A stretch of 64,000 bases of DNA from NCBI RefSeq assembly GCF_011516755.1, contig NZ_WOSY01000007.1:1-64000 (forward strand), read 5' to 3'. Origin of the DNA: Acetobacter conturbans. GTDB taxonomy: Bacteria > Pseudomonadota > Alphaproteobacteria > Acetobacterales > Acetobacteraceae. The first letter of the stretch is position 1, and every line of letters begins with the position of its first letter. The translations under genes were made by a program, and so were the position numbers. This document shows positions 8,641-18,535 of this stretch, one piece after another. The notes beneath the pieces were generated by a model. That model was not told where the DNA came from and did not search any database. It saw nothing but the letters and a program-made list of their open reading frames with translations.

Positions 8641-9414
8641 GTGAGTGCGCCAAAAACCTTCGTCATCAATCTTGAACGCCACACCAGTCGGCTTGCGGCC
8701 TTCTTCCAGAACAATCCGGGTCTTCGCGATGTGGAGGTCTTCCGGGCCGTGGATGGCTGGTCTCTGTCCCGACCGGACCTTATCGTCGGCGGCATCATCG
8801 CGCCTGACAATAAATATGTAGAACCAGCTCTCGGCGTGCTGATGTCCCACCTGACCCTCTGGCGCTTTGCCATAGAGCAGAACCAGACCATCACCATCCT
8901 TGAAGATGATGTCATTCTTGCGAGCGATTTTTCTCCGCTCACCTGTGAACTGGCAGCCCCGCAGGAAGAGTATGATGTGATCGTGTGGGGGGCGAATACG
9001 GACTGGCCGATAACGGTGCGTCCCGGAAGAGGACTGCCGGAAACCACACTGATATTCGACCCACAATCCGAATCAGGACAAACTCCACCCGAAGGACGCA
9101 CGCACACCCCGTCCCTGCTCCCTCTCACGGGGTTTGCCGGGATCAGCGCCTACACGATCACGCCGCAGGGAGCACAAACGCTTTTCACCCGCCTGCTGCC
9201 GATCGGGAACCAGCCTGCCCGCACGCGTTATTTCGAAGCCGGACTGGGGCTCCAGTCCCATTTCATCGAATGGGCTAACAGCGGACTGGATGTGGAACTG
9301 AACAGACAGACAGACACAATGAAGTTTTATCTGTGTTTCCCGTTCCTCGCGATTCCCTCCAACGACTGGTCAACATCTTCCTTCACGCGGGAAGCCCATA
9401 CCCTGTGTGCATGA
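8641..9414 (+). CDS. Glycosyltransferase family 25 protein
   Basis: A 257-residue GT25 (LPS glycosyltransferase) protein. The domain begins with the typical KTFVINLERHTSRL just after the proposed start and contains the acidic metal/nucleotide-sugar motif ITILEDDVIL at about residue 85 and a GISAYTITPQGA segment. GT25 enzymes add sugars to lipopolysaccharide core or capsule. The start is uncertain: GTG 8641 gives the usual family length, while TTG 8548 would add 31 residues that look unrelated to the family. It stands alone, followed by catalase after 122 bp. Confidence 0.85.
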   Translation: MSAPKTFVINLERHTSRLAAFFQNNPGLRDVEVFRAVDGWSLSRPDLIVGGIIAPDNKYVEPALGVLMSHLTLWRFAIEQNQTITILEDDVILASDFSPLTCELAAPQEEYDVIVWGANTDWPITVRPGRGLPETTLIFDPQSESGQTPPEGRTHTPSLLPLTGFAGISAYTITPQGAQTLFTRLLPIGNQPARTRYFEAGLGLQSHFIEWANSGLDVELNRQTDTMKFYLCFPFLAIPSNDWSTSSFTREAHTLCA

Positions 9415-9536
9415 CACAGAACTGAAAGCCTTTTCCACTTCTCCCGACACGAGATTGGTGAACAGATCCCGCAACTTCTGAACGGCAGCTGCGTTTGAAC
9501 GGCAAAGCACGACCACATGACGACCGGGAGAACCAC

Positions 9537-11690
9537 ATGTCTGAAGAGAACACGCGCACCCCCAGCATCAAGAACGGGCTGCACGATCATCCGCAGGGCA
9601 GCGGCGAGACCAGAACAGTGGATCAAATTGCGCCGGGTGGCGAACTCCATCAGAACGTGGCTCATGACGGTGACCATGCGGATGGCGTCACCCATCTGAC
9701 AGACAATTTCGGTCTTCGTATTGCGGATAACGAAAACTCCCTCAAAGCAGGTACGCGCGGACCAAGCCTGCTTGAAGATTTCATCCTTCGTGAAAAAATC
9801 TTCCATTTCGACCATGAGCGCATTCCGGAGCGGATTGTGCACGCACGCGGCTCCGGTGCGCATGGCGTCTTTGAATGCACAAAAGCCATTCCGGAACTGA
9901 CCAAAGCGTCCATTTTTCAGAAGGTCGGTGCAAGCTGCCCCGTTTTCACACGCCTATCCACCGTGACGGGTGGCGCAGGGTCAGTTGACACCCCCCGCGA
10001 CGTGCGCGGATTTGCCGTCAAATTCTATACTGACAGCGGCAACTGGGATCTAGTCGGCAACAATATCCCGGTTTTCTTCATTCAGGATGCCATCAAGTTC
10101 CCCGACCTCGTCCATAGTGTGAAAATGGAAGCGGACCGAGGGTATCCGCAGGCCGCAACCGCGCACGATACTTTCTGGGATTTCGTCAGTCTCATGCCTG
10201 AATCCCTGCATACTGTCGTGTGGGCGATGTCCGATCGCGGCATTCCGCGTTCCCTGCGGATGATGGAAGGGTTTGGTGTCCATACTTTCCGTTTCGTGAA
10301 TGAAAAAGGCGAAGGAAAATTCGTCAAATTTCACTGGAAACCTGTTCTCGGCATACAATCGACAACATGGGATGAGGCTGTAAAAATAGCCGGAGCCAAT
10401 CCTGACTTTCACAGGCAGGATCTGTTCGAAGCCATCGATCAGGGCGATTTTCCGGCATGGGATCTGGGTGTTCAGATATTTGACGAGGCATGGGCCGAGA
10501 AACAGCCTTATGACGTGCTGGACGCGACGAAACTCGTGCCGGAAGAAGAAATTCCCGTTGATATCATCGGTCGGATGACACTCAACCGAAACGTGGACAA
10601 TTTTTTTGCCGAGACCGAACAGGTCGCATTTATGCCGACCAACATCATCCCCGGCATCGACTTCACCAACGATCCACTGCTTCAGGGGCGCCTGTTCTCC
10701 TATCTCGATACCCAGAAATCCCGTCTGGGCACGACAAACTTTCACCAGATCCCCATCAATGCGCCGAAATGTCCGTTTCACAACTTCCAGCGTGACGGCA
10801 TGATGCAGACACTGGTTCCGACAGGCCGGGCCAATTACGAACCCAACAGTCTGGCGGAAGCAGGTGAAAACGGTGGCCCACGCGCCTGCCCCACAACGGG
10901 TTTCTCGACGTTCCAAGAAAACGCCGAGCGCAATGATCCGACAGAGAAAGTTCGCACCCGAGCTGAGACTTTTTCCGATCACTACAGCCAGCCAGGACTG
11001 TATTACCGTTCCCTCACGGAGAACGAACAGGCCCATCTTGCCTCTGCCGTCGTCTTCGAGTTGTCGAAAGTCCAGATTGAGCATGTTCGCAACCGTGTCG
11101 TGGCTCAGTTCCGGAATGTCGATGAGTCTCTTGCGAAACGTATTGCCGTTGGTCTCGCCATCGACCTTCCTGAAAAGGCCAAACCCGCCAAGGAACCTGT
11201 CGATCTCGGCACATCGGACGCTTTGTCAATTCAGAAACAGGCGAAGAACACAATGCAGGGGCGCAAGGTCGCCATCCTGTTCGCGGAAGGTTCTGATCTG
11301 GCTGAAATCACGAAATTCAAGAAGCTGATCGAAGCTGAAGGCGGCACCCCGGCACTCGTGGCGCCGAAAGTGGGTGGAATTCCCGTCAAAGGCGGAGAAC
11401 TCAAGGCCGACGGCTTGCTGGCAGGCTCTCCCTCTGTCCTGTTCGATGCCGTGATTTCGATTCTTATGCCGGAACAGGCGGAAAAACTGGCAAAAAATGC
11501 GGCGGCCCTGGAATGGTTCATGGACGCCTACGCCCACTGCAAAACGATTGCCCATTGCAAGGGAACGCAGGTTATTCTCGACCGGGCTGGCATCCAGAAA
11601 GACGATGGCGTTGTGCCGCTGGATGAATTTAAAAAAGTTGGTGTCAAGCGGCACTGGGAACGCGAAGCGAAAGTCCGTGATCTCGCCTGA
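9537..11690 (+). CDS. katE: Large-subunit clade II catalase (HPII type)
   Basis: Heme catalase of 717 residues that dismutates hydrogen peroxide. The active-site His is at about 102 in [15 protein letters not shown], the distal Asn region is in the following 70 residues, and the proximal heme Tyr is at about 389 in [11 protein letters not shown]. After the catalase core, residues about 580-710 form the extra flavodoxin/DJ-1-like domain diagnostic for the large subunit clade (starting near [14 protein letters not shown]). The ATG at 9537 is chosen for its GGGAG ribosome site; an upstream in-frame start at 9495 lacks one. A strong bidirectional terminator follows. Confidence 0.96.
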   Translation: MSEENTRTPSIKNGLHDHPQGSGETRTVDQIAPGGELHQNVAHDGDHADGVTHLTDNFGLRIADNENSLKAGTRGPSLLEDFILREKIFHFDHERIPERIVHARGSGAHGVFECTKAIPELTKASIFQKVGASCPVFTRLSTVTGGAGSVDTPRDVRGFAVKFYTDSGNWDLVGNNIPVFFIQDAIKFPDLVHSVKMEADRGYPQAATAHDTFWDFVSLMPESLHTVVWAMSDRGIPRSLRMMEGFGVHTFRFVNEKGEGKFVKFHWKPVLGIQSTTWDEAVKIAGANPDFHRQDLFEAIDQGDFPAWDLGVQIFDEAWAEKQPYDVLDATKLVPEEEIPVDIIGRMTLNRNVDNFFAETEQVAFMPTNIIPGIDFTNDPLLQGRLFSYLDTQKSRLGTTNFHQIPINAPKCPFHNFQRDGMMQTLVPTGRANYEPNSLAEAGENGGPRACPTTGFSTFQENAERNDPTEKVRTRAETFSDHYSQPGLYYRSLTENEQAHLASAVVFELSKVQIEHVRNRVVAQFRNVDESLAKRIAVGLAIDLPEKAKPAKEPVDLGTSDALSIQKQAKNTMQGRKVAILFAEGSDLAEITKFKKLIEAEGGTPALVAPKVGGIPVKGGELKADGLLAGSPSVLFDAVISILMPEQAEKLAKNAAALEWFMDAYAHCKTIAHCKGTQVILDRAGIQKDDGVVPLDEFKKVGVKRHWEREAKVRDLA

Positions 11691-11722
11691 CGGCCGCCAG
11701 CTTCCACTCTGCCTGTTACGGA

Positions 11723-11756
11723 AAGCCCCCGACTGCGACACTGCAGTCGGGGGCTT
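11723..11756. terminator. Bidirectional intrinsic terminator between katE and the cyd operon
   Basis: A perfect 14-bp stem (AAGCCCCCGACTGC, 11723-11736, with its complement at 11743-11756) closes a 6-nt loop. It sits 33 bp after the katE stop and about 50 bp after the last small gene of the convergent cyd operon. The arms begin with A and end with T pairs, so either strand can terminate. Confidence 0.85.
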
Positions 11757-11807
11757 CATATATTGCCCAATCTCCTGAGCAAATGAGGCGTTATGGCAAG
11801 CGCGCGT

Positions 11808-11906
11808 TCAGGGAATCATCTTTTTCATGATCGTCATGGCGATCAGGTACAGAAGCAGATAAAAACCCGGCACAAGAAAGATAAACCGCTCGATATCACC
11901 AAACAT
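11808..11906 (-). CDS. 32-residue single-span membrane microprotein at the end of the cyd operon
   Basis: A 32-codon frame begins at ATG 11906, two bases after the stop of the cydX-like gene, with AAGGA ten bases upstream. It encodes a short acidic head (MFGDIER), one hydrophobic span of about 18 residues (FIFLVPGFYLLLYLIAMT) and a basic tail (MKKMIP), the layout of a cytochrome oxidase accessory subunit. It ends just before the shared terminator. E. coli cytochrome bd-I has a fourth small subunit, CydH (YnhF, 29 residues), encoded elsewhere; this peptide may be an analog, but the similarity is only in size and topology. Not certain to be translated. Confidence 0.55.
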   Translation of the reverse strand: MFGDIERFIFLVPGFYLLLYLIAMTIMKKMIP

Positions 11907-11908
11907 GA

Positions 11909-12100
11909 TCAGATATCCTTCACTTCGCTACCCTGATGCTGTGCCTCGAACAGCACCGCACCTGCACTCGCAGTAAGAACAATCATCACCGTTCCCACCA
12001 CCCACGCGAAATACCACGGCCCCTGATCACCGACGAACACAGCGAACAACAGCGCAACGACGACTGCCAGCGCCAGACCGACCATACGGACAAGTTGCAT
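11909..12100 (-). CDS. cydX: CydX-like small subunit of cytochrome bd oxidase, with an extra N-terminal span
   Basis: A 63-residue protein directly after cydB. Residues about 29-52 (WYFAWVVGTVMIVLTASAG) closely match the single membrane helix of E. coli CydX (WYFAWILGT...), followed by a short polar tail as in CydX. CydX stabilises the heme d/b595 site. Unlike the 37-residue E. coli protein there is an added hydrophobic segment at about residues 4-24, so two spans are predicted. ATG 12100 is chosen: GAGGA lies nine bases upstream, overlapping the cydB stop; an earlier in-frame TTG at 12115 is possible. Two bases separate its stop from the next microprotein ATG. Confidence 0.78.
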   Translation of the reverse strand: MQLVRMVGLALAVVVALLFAVFVGDQGPWYFAWVVGTVMIVLTASAGAVLFEAQHQGSEVKDI

Positions 12101-12111
12101 GACATGATTCC

Positions 12112-13251
12112 TCAATAGCTGTGGGGGTCTTGCACTACGTCTTCAACACGCACCTTGCCGCGCATGACGTAGTAACACCACGATGTGTAAGACAGAATAA
12201 TCGGCATGAAGATCAGCACCACGATCAGCATGCAAGTCAGGCCATAAGCACTGCCTGTCGCATTCCACACTGTCAGGCTTTCGTCAGGCATTGTCGAAGA
12301 CGGCATGAGAAATGGAAACATCGACACAGCGACCGATCCGATTGTCCCGATCCAGGCGCCAAGGCCACCCCACCATCCGACGACCGGCGCGTTTGCCTTC
12401 AGCGACAGGACGCCGGCAAGCATGCTGATGACCCCGAAAGCGGGGAAAAGCCAGAGCAACGGATAATCATAATAGTGCGCGAGCCACGCGCCGGTCACAC
12501 GCGCCACTTCCTGTCCATGCATCGGGTTTGCCGCCATCGCGGGATCTACGGTTCCTGTCAGAACATAACCACTCATGGAGAAAATCCTGAAACCCCCGAC
12601 GACAAACAACAGTGCGGCGATCACCCCACCGCCCATGGCATAGCGACGCGCCCGGCCATAGATCGGCTCTTCCGAGCGCAGCATCAGCATCGCGCCCCCC
12701 TGATACACGCTGAGTGAGACAGCCATCAGGCCGCAGAGGATTGCGAAGGGGTTCAGGAGATAAGAAAGAAATGTCTCGTCCTGATAATACTGGCCAAGCC
12801 AGTCATAATGATAACCCACGCCCTGCATCACATTTCCGAATGCGGCCCCGTAGATGAACATGGGAACGAAACCAGAGATCAGAAAGACCCAGTCCCAGCT
12901 TGCCTTCCAGCGTCTGCTGTCAGCCTTGGAGCGATACTCGAATGCCACCGGACGCAGGATCATGCTGAACAGCAGCATGATCATCACCACGTAAAAGACC
13001 GAGAATGACGTCGCATAAAGGGTCGGGAAGGCTGCAAAGATCGCGCCACCACCAAGAACAAACCACACCTGATTTCCGTCCCAGTGCGGTCCGATGATGT
13101 TGAGCATCGTGCGACGTTCGCCATCATTCCGCCCGACCAGACGCAGCAATGTACCAACACCCATATCCATGCCGACCATCAGCCCGAGACCGATAAACAG
13201 CACGCAGAGCAAAGCGCCCCATATGAGTTTCACAACTTCATAATAGTCCAT
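12112..13251 (-). CDS. cydB: Cytochrome bd ubiquinol oxidase subunit II
   Basis: CydB of 379 residues, about the length of E. coli CydB, with multiple hydrophobic helices. Characteristic segments are GMDMGVGTLL near the N-terminus, GRNDGERRTMLNIIGPHWDGNQVW (about 40-63), and the C-terminal WCYYVMRGKV. It pairs with CydA in the cytoplasmic membrane to reduce O2 with quinol electrons, generating proton motive force without pumping. It starts three bases after the cydA stop with GGGAG eight bases upstream, so translation is coupled. Confidence 0.97.
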   Translation of the reverse strand: MDYYEVVKLIWGALLCVLFIGLGLMVGMDMGVGTLLRLVGRNDGERRTMLNIIGPHWDGNQVWFVLGGGAIFAAFPTLYATSFSVFYVVMIMLLFSMILRPVAFEYRSKADSRRWKASWDWVFLISGFVPMFIYGAAFGNVMQGVGYHYDWLGQYYQDETFLSYLLNPFAILCGLMAVSLSVYQGGAMLMLRSEEPIYGRARRYAMGGGVIAALLFVVGGFRIFSMSGYVLTGTVDPAMAANPMHGQEVARVTGAWLAHYYDYPLLWLFPAFGVISMLAGVLSLKANAPVVGWWGGLGAWIGTIGSVAVSMFPFLMPSSTMPDESLTVWNATGSAYGLTCMLIVVLIFMPIILSYTSWCYYVMRGKVRVEDVVQDPHSY

Positions 13252-13254
13252 GGG

Positions 13255-14868
13255 TCAATCTCCCATGCCCGTGACGAACACATCGTCAGGGACGACATGA
13301 ACGGATGCGCTCTGAGCGTGATGCGCGTCATGCTCAGGGCCGAGACGGGCGAATTTGAACATCAGGAAAAGCTCGGCTGCGATGAAGATCGAGTAGAGCA
13401 ATGCAAATCCCGCCAGCGAGAACACCATGTAAGACACACCGTGGGAGGAGGCGGACAGATAGGTCGGCAGAAAGTTAAAGACCGTCCACGGCTGACGCCC
13501 GGCTTCCGCCGTAATCCAGCCGAACTCGGTCGCCAGGATCGGGAGTGGAATCGACCACAGACATAGTTTCAGCAACAGATGGTTGCGGTTCAGCCTGTTT
13601 TTCAGACTGACATAGGCGCCAAGGGCAAATAGCAGGAAGAACCACAGGGACAGGACAACCATGATCCGAAAGGACCAGAATGTGACGAACACATTAGGAA
13701 GAATATCCGGTTTCGTGGCATCGACCACGGACTGCATCTGATCTTCCGTAATAGCTGCTACATCCTGCCCCGGCGCATGTTTCATCGCCAGAAAGCCGAA
13801 ACCCATATCGGCTTCATGAGCCCTGAATTCTGCCAGAGCGGTTGCGGAATGCGTCTGATCATAATGATGGAGCGCAACCAGTGCCTGAATACCTGAGGTT
13901 ATGCGGGGTTCAGCCTGTGTCTGCAGCTCCTTCATCCCGATAATGGTCGTGTCGAAAGAATGTGTCACCAGCGGGGACAAAACGAATGGAATACCAACTT
14001 CCAGATGATTTTTCTGCTTTTCATCATCGGGAATGGCAAATGCCAGCCAGGGTTCGTAAGGAGGGTGACTGTTCTCCCAGAGCCCTTCGATCGCCGCAAT
14101 TTTGGTCGGCTGGTGTTCATAGTCAAGGCGACCAAGAACATCCCCAAGTGTGATCACCGCTACCGTCGAGATGATCCCGAAAATCGCCGCCATGCGGAAT
14201 GATCGTGCAGCAAATTCTTTGTTACGACCCTGAAGAATATAGAATGCGCTGATTCCCATCACAAACATGGCTGCGGTGACATAGCCCGCCACAGATGTAT
14301 GAACGAACTTCGCCTGAGCATCCGGATTGAAAATCACCTGCACAATGCTGTCCGACTGCATACGCATTGTGTCCGGATCAAAATGGGCTCCCTGAGGCAC
14401 ATTCATCGCGGCATTGGCAACGAGAATCCACAATGCCGACAGGTTGGACCCCAGAGCGACGAGGAACGTCACAGCCAGATGCGCCTGCCGACTCAGGCGA
14501 TCCCATCCGAAAAACATCAGTCCAACGAAGGTTGATTCCATGAAGAAGGCCATCAGACCTTCAATGGCCAGTGGTGTGCCGAACATGTCACCAAAGAAAT
14601 GGGAATACATGGACCAATTAGTCCCGAATTCGAACTCCATGGTAATACCGGTGGCAACACCTATGGCAAAATTGATGCCGAACAGTTTGCCCCAGAACTG
14701 GGCCATGTCCTTATACACCTGCTTACCGGTGACGACGTACACCGTCTCGATAGCAGCGAGGAAAAAAGTCAGGCCCAGAGTCAGTGGTACAAACATGAAA
14801 TGATAAAGGGCTGTCAGCGCAAACTGGAATCGCGAAAGATCGACAACCATGGGATTTATGGAATGCAC
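13255..14868 (-). CDS. cydA: Cytochrome bd ubiquinol oxidase subunit I
   Basis: CydA of 537 residues carries hemes b558, b595 and d. Visible ligands are His at about 23 (LYHFMFVPLTLG), His in FVHTSVAGYV and Met in FRIMVVLSL; GWITAEAGRQPW is the conserved segment near heme d. The quinol-binding Q-loop is of the long, E. coli bd-I-like type: VTHSFDTTIIGMKELQTQ and GFGFLAMKHAPG align with the E. coli Q-loop. The GTG start at 14868 has GGAG eight bases upstream; a later ATG at 14850 lacks one. It follows cydC by 69 bp in the same direction. Confidence 0.97.
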   Translation of the reverse strand: MHSINPMVVDLSRFQFALTALYHFMFVPLTLGLTFFLAAIETVYVVTGKQVYKDMAQFWGKLFGINFAIGVATGITMEFEFGTNWSMYSHFFGDMFGTPLAIEGLMAFFMESTFVGLMFFGWDRLSRQAHLAVTFLVALGSNLSALWILVANAAMNVPQGAHFDPDTMRMQSDSIVQVIFNPDAQAKFVHTSVAGYVTAAMFVMGISAFYILQGRNKEFAARSFRMAAIFGIISTVAVITLGDVLGRLDYEHQPTKIAAIEGLWENSHPPYEPWLAFAIPDDEKQKNHLEVGIPFVLSPLVTHSFDTTIIGMKELQTQAEPRITSGIQALVALHHYDQTHSATALAEFRAHEADMGFGFLAMKHAPGQDVAAITEDQMQSVVDATKPDILPNVFVTFWSFRIMVVLSLWFFLLFALGAYVSLKNRLNRNHLLLKLCLWSIPLPILATEFGWITAEAGRQPWTVFNFLPTYLSASSHGVSYMVFSLAGFALLYSIFIAAELFLMFKFARLGPEHDAHHAQSASVHVVPDDVFVTGMGD

Positions 14869-14937
14869 GTCAGGTCTCCAGATTTTCTCTATCTGTTTTA
14901 GAAGTCACCTTATAAGTCATTGATCTTTTCCTTCTTC

Positions 14938-16620
14938 TTATATTTTCTTATCCCGGAATTTTCCCTGCTCCAGCATGATAATCCTTCCTGGAAAATGGAT
15001 ATTCCGAAGTCTATGGGTGATACACAGCACAGTGGTCGTCTTCGGAATAACGTCCAGAAAACTGTGGATAAGCTGACATTCCGTTTCTTCATCAAGACCT
15101 TCCGTTGGTTCATCGAGGATGATCCAGGGGGTATTGCGAAGAATAGCCTGCGCCATCGCGAGCCGACGCGCCTGCCCGCCGGACAGCTTTACTCCGGCCT
15201 CACCAATCAGCGTGTTCAGCCCGGCAGGAGAATTTCGAATGAATGCCCCGATTTGGGCGGCGTCCAGCGCACGCCACATTGCATCCTCATCGGCATACGG
15301 ACAGGCGATCAGAAGATTCCTCCTGACACTACCGACAAAAAGATGAAAATCCTGAGAAACGACGCTGATACATTCAGCCATGACTTCCGTATCGAGCGTC
15401 CGCAGATCGACACCCCCGAAGGTAATGTTGCCTTCCTGAAAATCATAAAATGAGAAAATAACTTTTATAAGACTGCTTTTCCCGGATCCGGACTCCCCGA
15501 CAAGCGCCACGCGCTCCCCCGGCCGGATGACCAGATTAACATCCTGAAACACCGGCTCCGTTCGTCGGGGATAACACATCGTAACATGCGCCATCTCCAG
15601 ACCATGATCTAAAAGACCATGATAATATCGAGTATTTTTCTCCGTTTTCTCAGTATCACACAGAGGAAATACCCGATCCGCAGCAACCCGTGCGCGCAAG
15701 GCCGCCATTCTGGTCGCCACGAGCGGGGACACAAAACCAAACGCACACAACGTCCCGAGCATGAGCATAGGCACGCAAGAACCCGAAATTTCATGAGATT
15801 GCATTGCCTCGACCGCAATGACGATGATTGCAAGAGTTACACATATCATCAGGAAAGAGTTCAGGGCCCTCGCACCACTCTCCCTTACAAGCAGCCGGAT
15901 GCGTGCCGTTCCTATCTCACGCTGAAGAGTCTCAAATCGGGCGATGATGCCGGTCACGGCACCCATCACGCGCAACTCTCCTACCCCCTGGATTGCCTCC
16001 ACCAGATCACCCCGCATGATTTCCTGCCGTCGCGTGATGAACTGCGTTCCTTCCTCACATAATCTTCCCGCGATCCACGGAAGAATGAGACCGGAAATCA
16101 CAAGTCCAGAACAAAGGAAAATGGCTGCTTCTTTAGAGACGGAAGCCATCAGACCAACCGCCACGCATCCGCAGACCAACGCCGTGCTGACGGGCAGCAC
16201 CACATCCGACCATATCGTCGCCAGCGTGTCTGCGTCCGCAGCGAAGCGGGCCATCATGTCCCCGCTTCTGTTTTCCTCTGACAGGGCAGGCATCTTCGGA
16301 ATAAGATTTGCGAAAACCCACGTCCTGAGCCGACCAGTTACGCGCAGGACCACATCATGCGTGGCCACGCGCTCGCCATAGCGGGAAAGAATACGTATGG
16401 TCGCAAACAAACGGACCCCGGCCGCAGGAAGAAACATGTTGAACGCATTCTGCGTGACATATCCTCCAAGACCCGCTTGCGCCGCTGCGGCCAGCAACCA
16501 GCCAGAGGTGACCAGCAAACCGAAATCCGACAGCGCCGCGCCACAGGACAATCCGAACGCCAGCGCCATGCGGCCCTGCAATCCTTTTGATAAGAGCAAT
16601 ATTTTCCTGAACACACTCAT
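14938..16620 (-). CDS. cydC: Cysteine/glutathione ABC exporter subunit CydC
   Basis: Half of the heterodimeric CydDC exporter, which exports cysteine and glutathione to the periplasm and is needed to assemble cytochrome bd. 560 residues: N-terminal membrane domain with about six spans (SGWLLAAAAQAGLGG near 40), then an ATPase with Walker A GESGSGKSS, signature LSGGQARRLAMAQ and Walker B WIILDEPTEGLD. The ATG overlaps the cydD stop by four bases (ATGA), so the two halves are translationally coupled. Confidence 0.95.
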   Translation of the reverse strand: MSVFRKILLLSKGLQGRMALAFGLSCGAALSDFGLLVTSGWLLAAAAQAGLGGYVTQNAFNMFLPAAGVRLFATIRILSRYGERVATHDVVLRVTGRLRTWVFANLIPKMPALSEENRSGDMMARFAADADTLATIWSDVVLPVSTALVCGCVAVGLMASVSKEAAIFLCSGLVISGLILPWIAGRLCEEGTQFITRRQEIMRGDLVEAIQGVGELRVMGAVTGIIARFETLQREIGTARIRLLVRESGARALNSFLMICVTLAIIVIAVEAMQSHEISGSCVPMLMLGTLCAFGFVSPLVATRMAALRARVAADRVFPLCDTEKTEKNTRYYHGLLDHGLEMAHVTMCYPRRTEPVFQDVNLVIRPGERVALVGESGSGKSSLIKVIFSFYDFQEGNITFGGVDLRTLDTEVMAECISVVSQDFHLFVGSVRRNLLIACPYADEDAMWRALDAAQIGAFIRNSPAGLNTLIGEAGVKLSGGQARRLAMAQAILRNTPWIILDEPTEGLDEETECQLIHSFLDVIPKTTTVLCITHRLRNIHFPGRIIMLEQGKFRDKKI

Positions 16621-18305
16621 GCCACTACACCCCGAAGAGTGCGCACGTCCGTGACTGTCCCGCCACTCACATGCAGGACATGGTCCGCCACCTGCATCAT
16701 CTCAGCCCGATGCGTCGCCACGATCACGATACGGCCCGTGACATTCTGCCGAATGGAACGAATCACCCGCGCCTGACTGTCACCATCCAGCCCGGCGGTT
16801 GGCTCATCCAGCAGCAGAACGGAAGAATTTCTCAGCAATGCGCGAGCAAGAGCCAGACGCATTCCCTGACCGCCGGAAAGACCGATACCATTGTCTCCAA
16901 TGACTGTTTCGAATCCCTCCGGCGTAGCCTCAATGAATGCCAGCGCATCCGCCTGACCGGCTGCCTCGCGGAGTTGAGCGTCGGTCGCATCCGGCGCTGC
17001 GAGACGCAGGTTCGCCGCGATACTGCCTTGAAAAAAGTGAGGCCGCTGAGGCACCCAGCCGATCGACAACGCCGCCTTACTTTCGCGTCCTTTATCGTCG
17101 AGGCTTATGATACAACCAGCGGATGGCGTGATCTGACCGAGAAGCAGCCGTATTAATGTCGTCTTGCCCACCCCGCTCGAACCCGTCAGAACCGTTAGCT
17201 GACCGCGACAAAAACTTGCGTTTACACCAGCAAGAATCTCGGGACCGTCAGCATCGTAACGGGCACTCAGGTTTTCACAGGACAGACACGATACGCTGAC
17301 GGATTTTTCCGTCACCTGCTGCTCTGCACCCATCAATTCTGGTAATGCGAACACACCCACGATCTTCGTGCAGGCAGAAACAGCATTCTGTCGTGCATGA
17401 TAACTGGCGGAAAATGCTCGCAATGGTGCGAAATATTCCGGCACGAGCAGCAGAATCAGAAAAGCTGAGCGAAACTCTGCCGTTCCTGCCAGCAATCTCG
17501 TGCCCAGCACAACCGCAACCAGAGCGATGGACAGACTTGCAAAAAACTCCAGCGTGGCCGTCGTAAGAAACGCAATTTTCATGACCGACATCGTCGTGCG
17601 CCGATAGTCATCGGACAGGACAGATATTGCCCTAACCGCTTCGCGCGTGCGCCCGAACAGACGCAGCGTTGTCATCCCCTGCAGAAAATCGAGAAACGCA
17701 CTGCCCAGACACAGGAACTGCGTCCATTGCCGATCCATCACCGCCTGCGCCCGATAACCCACAAGAGCCATGAAGACAGGAATAAGCGGCCCTGTGCAGA
17801 CAAGGATCGCGAAGCTCCAGCCATCGACACGAAATACCACCGCCAGAATCAAGAGAGGTAGCACCATCATCAGGGCGGCGCGTGGAATATAATGAGCGAC
17901 ATACGGTTCCAGCGCCTCGGTGGCGTCCACGAGCGTGGCGGCAAGCTCTCCGCTGGATCGGCCGACAAGCCCGACAGGGCCAACGTGAAAAAGATGTGCG
18001 AGCAGATCACGCCTTACCGCGGATGTGATTTCTACACCCACACGCGCCGATAAAATGTCCGCACCCCACTGGAAAACGCACCGCCCTCCGGCAGCGAGCA
18101 GTACCCAGACCATGACGGTTTTTTCCGAATCGAAAGTCCGATGACGAAACACCAGCCCGTCAACCAGATCCGCCAGCAACATCAACTGGACAACCAGCAG
18201 CACGGCGGCAATGCCCGCCACGAGCAGGCAGGGAGCAAGCTTACGGCCTGCCCGCCGGGTCAGCCGCTCCATGCTCCATTCTTCGTTTTCCGATTTCGCC
18301 TGCAT
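16617..18305 (-). CDS. cydD: Cysteine/glutathione ABC exporter subunit CydD
   Basis: First gene of the cyd operon, 562 residues from ATG 18305. Membrane domain with about six spans (LVAGIAAVLLVVQLMLLADL near 25) followed by an ATPase with Walker A GSSGVGKTT, signature LSGGQGMRLALARA and Walker B VLLLDEPTAGLD. The frame stays open upstream to 18467 through AT-rich DNA; I reject that extension because it encodes Cys/Phe-rich non-family sequence. The chosen ATG has only AGG nine bases upstream; an internal ATG 33 bases later is an alternative. Confidence 0.94.
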   Translation of the reverse strand: MQAKSENEEWSMERLTRRAGRKLAPCLLVAGIAAVLLVVQLMLLADLVDGLVFRHRTFDSEKTVMVWVLLAAGGRCVFQWGADILSARVGVEITSAVRRDLLAHLFHVGPVGLVGRSSGELAATLVDATEALEPYVAHYIPRAALMMVLPLLILAVVFRVDGWSFAILVCTGPLIPVFMALVGYRAQAVMDRQWTQFLCLGSAFLDFLQGMTTLRLFGRTREAVRAISVLSDDYRRTTMSVMKIAFLTTATLEFFASLSIALVAVVLGTRLLAGTAEFRSAFLILLLVPEYFAPLRAFSASYHARQNAVSACTKIVGVFALPELMGAEQQVTEKSVSVSCLSCENLSARYDADGPEILAGVNASFCRGQLTVLTGSSGVGKTTLIRLLLGQITPSAGCIISLDDKGRESKAALSIGWVPQRPHFFQGSIAANLRLAAPDATDAQLREAAGQADALAFIEATPEGFETVIGDNGIGLSGGQGMRLALARALLRNSSVLLLDEPTAGLDGDSQARVIRSIRQNVTGRIVIVATHRAEMMQVADHVLHVSGGTVTDVRTLRGVVA

Positions 18306-18428
18306 TGTCGTTTGCCTGTTTCCATGCCGACGGGAGGACCCGACTCCCACGCAACACTTTATTGATACCACATATAGTTTACTAAATAATTTAATCAATA
18401 ACGGATTTATAAAATATATTGGCCGAAA

Positions 18429-18456
18429 AAGCCCAAAACAGCACATATTTTGGCTT
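18429..18456. promoter_or_regulatory. Inverted repeat upstream of cydD
   Basis: AAGCCCAAAA (18429-18438) faces TTTTGGCTT (18448-18456), a 9-bp inverted repeat with one bulged C and a 9-nt spacer. It lies 124 bp upstream of the cydD start in AT-rich DNA. It may be an operator for the cyd operon or a weak terminator; no factor is identified. Confidence 0.3.
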
Positions 18457-18535
18457 ATAATTAACATATTTTATTAATTAATATGAAAATCGCGCACAGC
18501 ACGTAACGGCGCAGACCATCGCTCCGCAGCTCTTA

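Noticed and set aside
10050-11084. 344-codon minus-strand frame inside katE
   Set aside because: Antisense shadow of a full-length catalase gene with all motifs intact.
12121-12717. 198-codon plus-strand frame opposite cydB
   Set aside because: Shadow frame rich in His/Arg/Gln; cydB on the other strand is complete.
18361-18420. Possible FNR/Anr site before cydD
   Set aside because: Single TTGAT half-sites occur but no partner ATCAA at the required spacing.
18306-18467. N-terminal extension of cydD
   Set aside because: Lies in AT-rich promoter-like DNA and adds non-family sequence before the normal CydD start.
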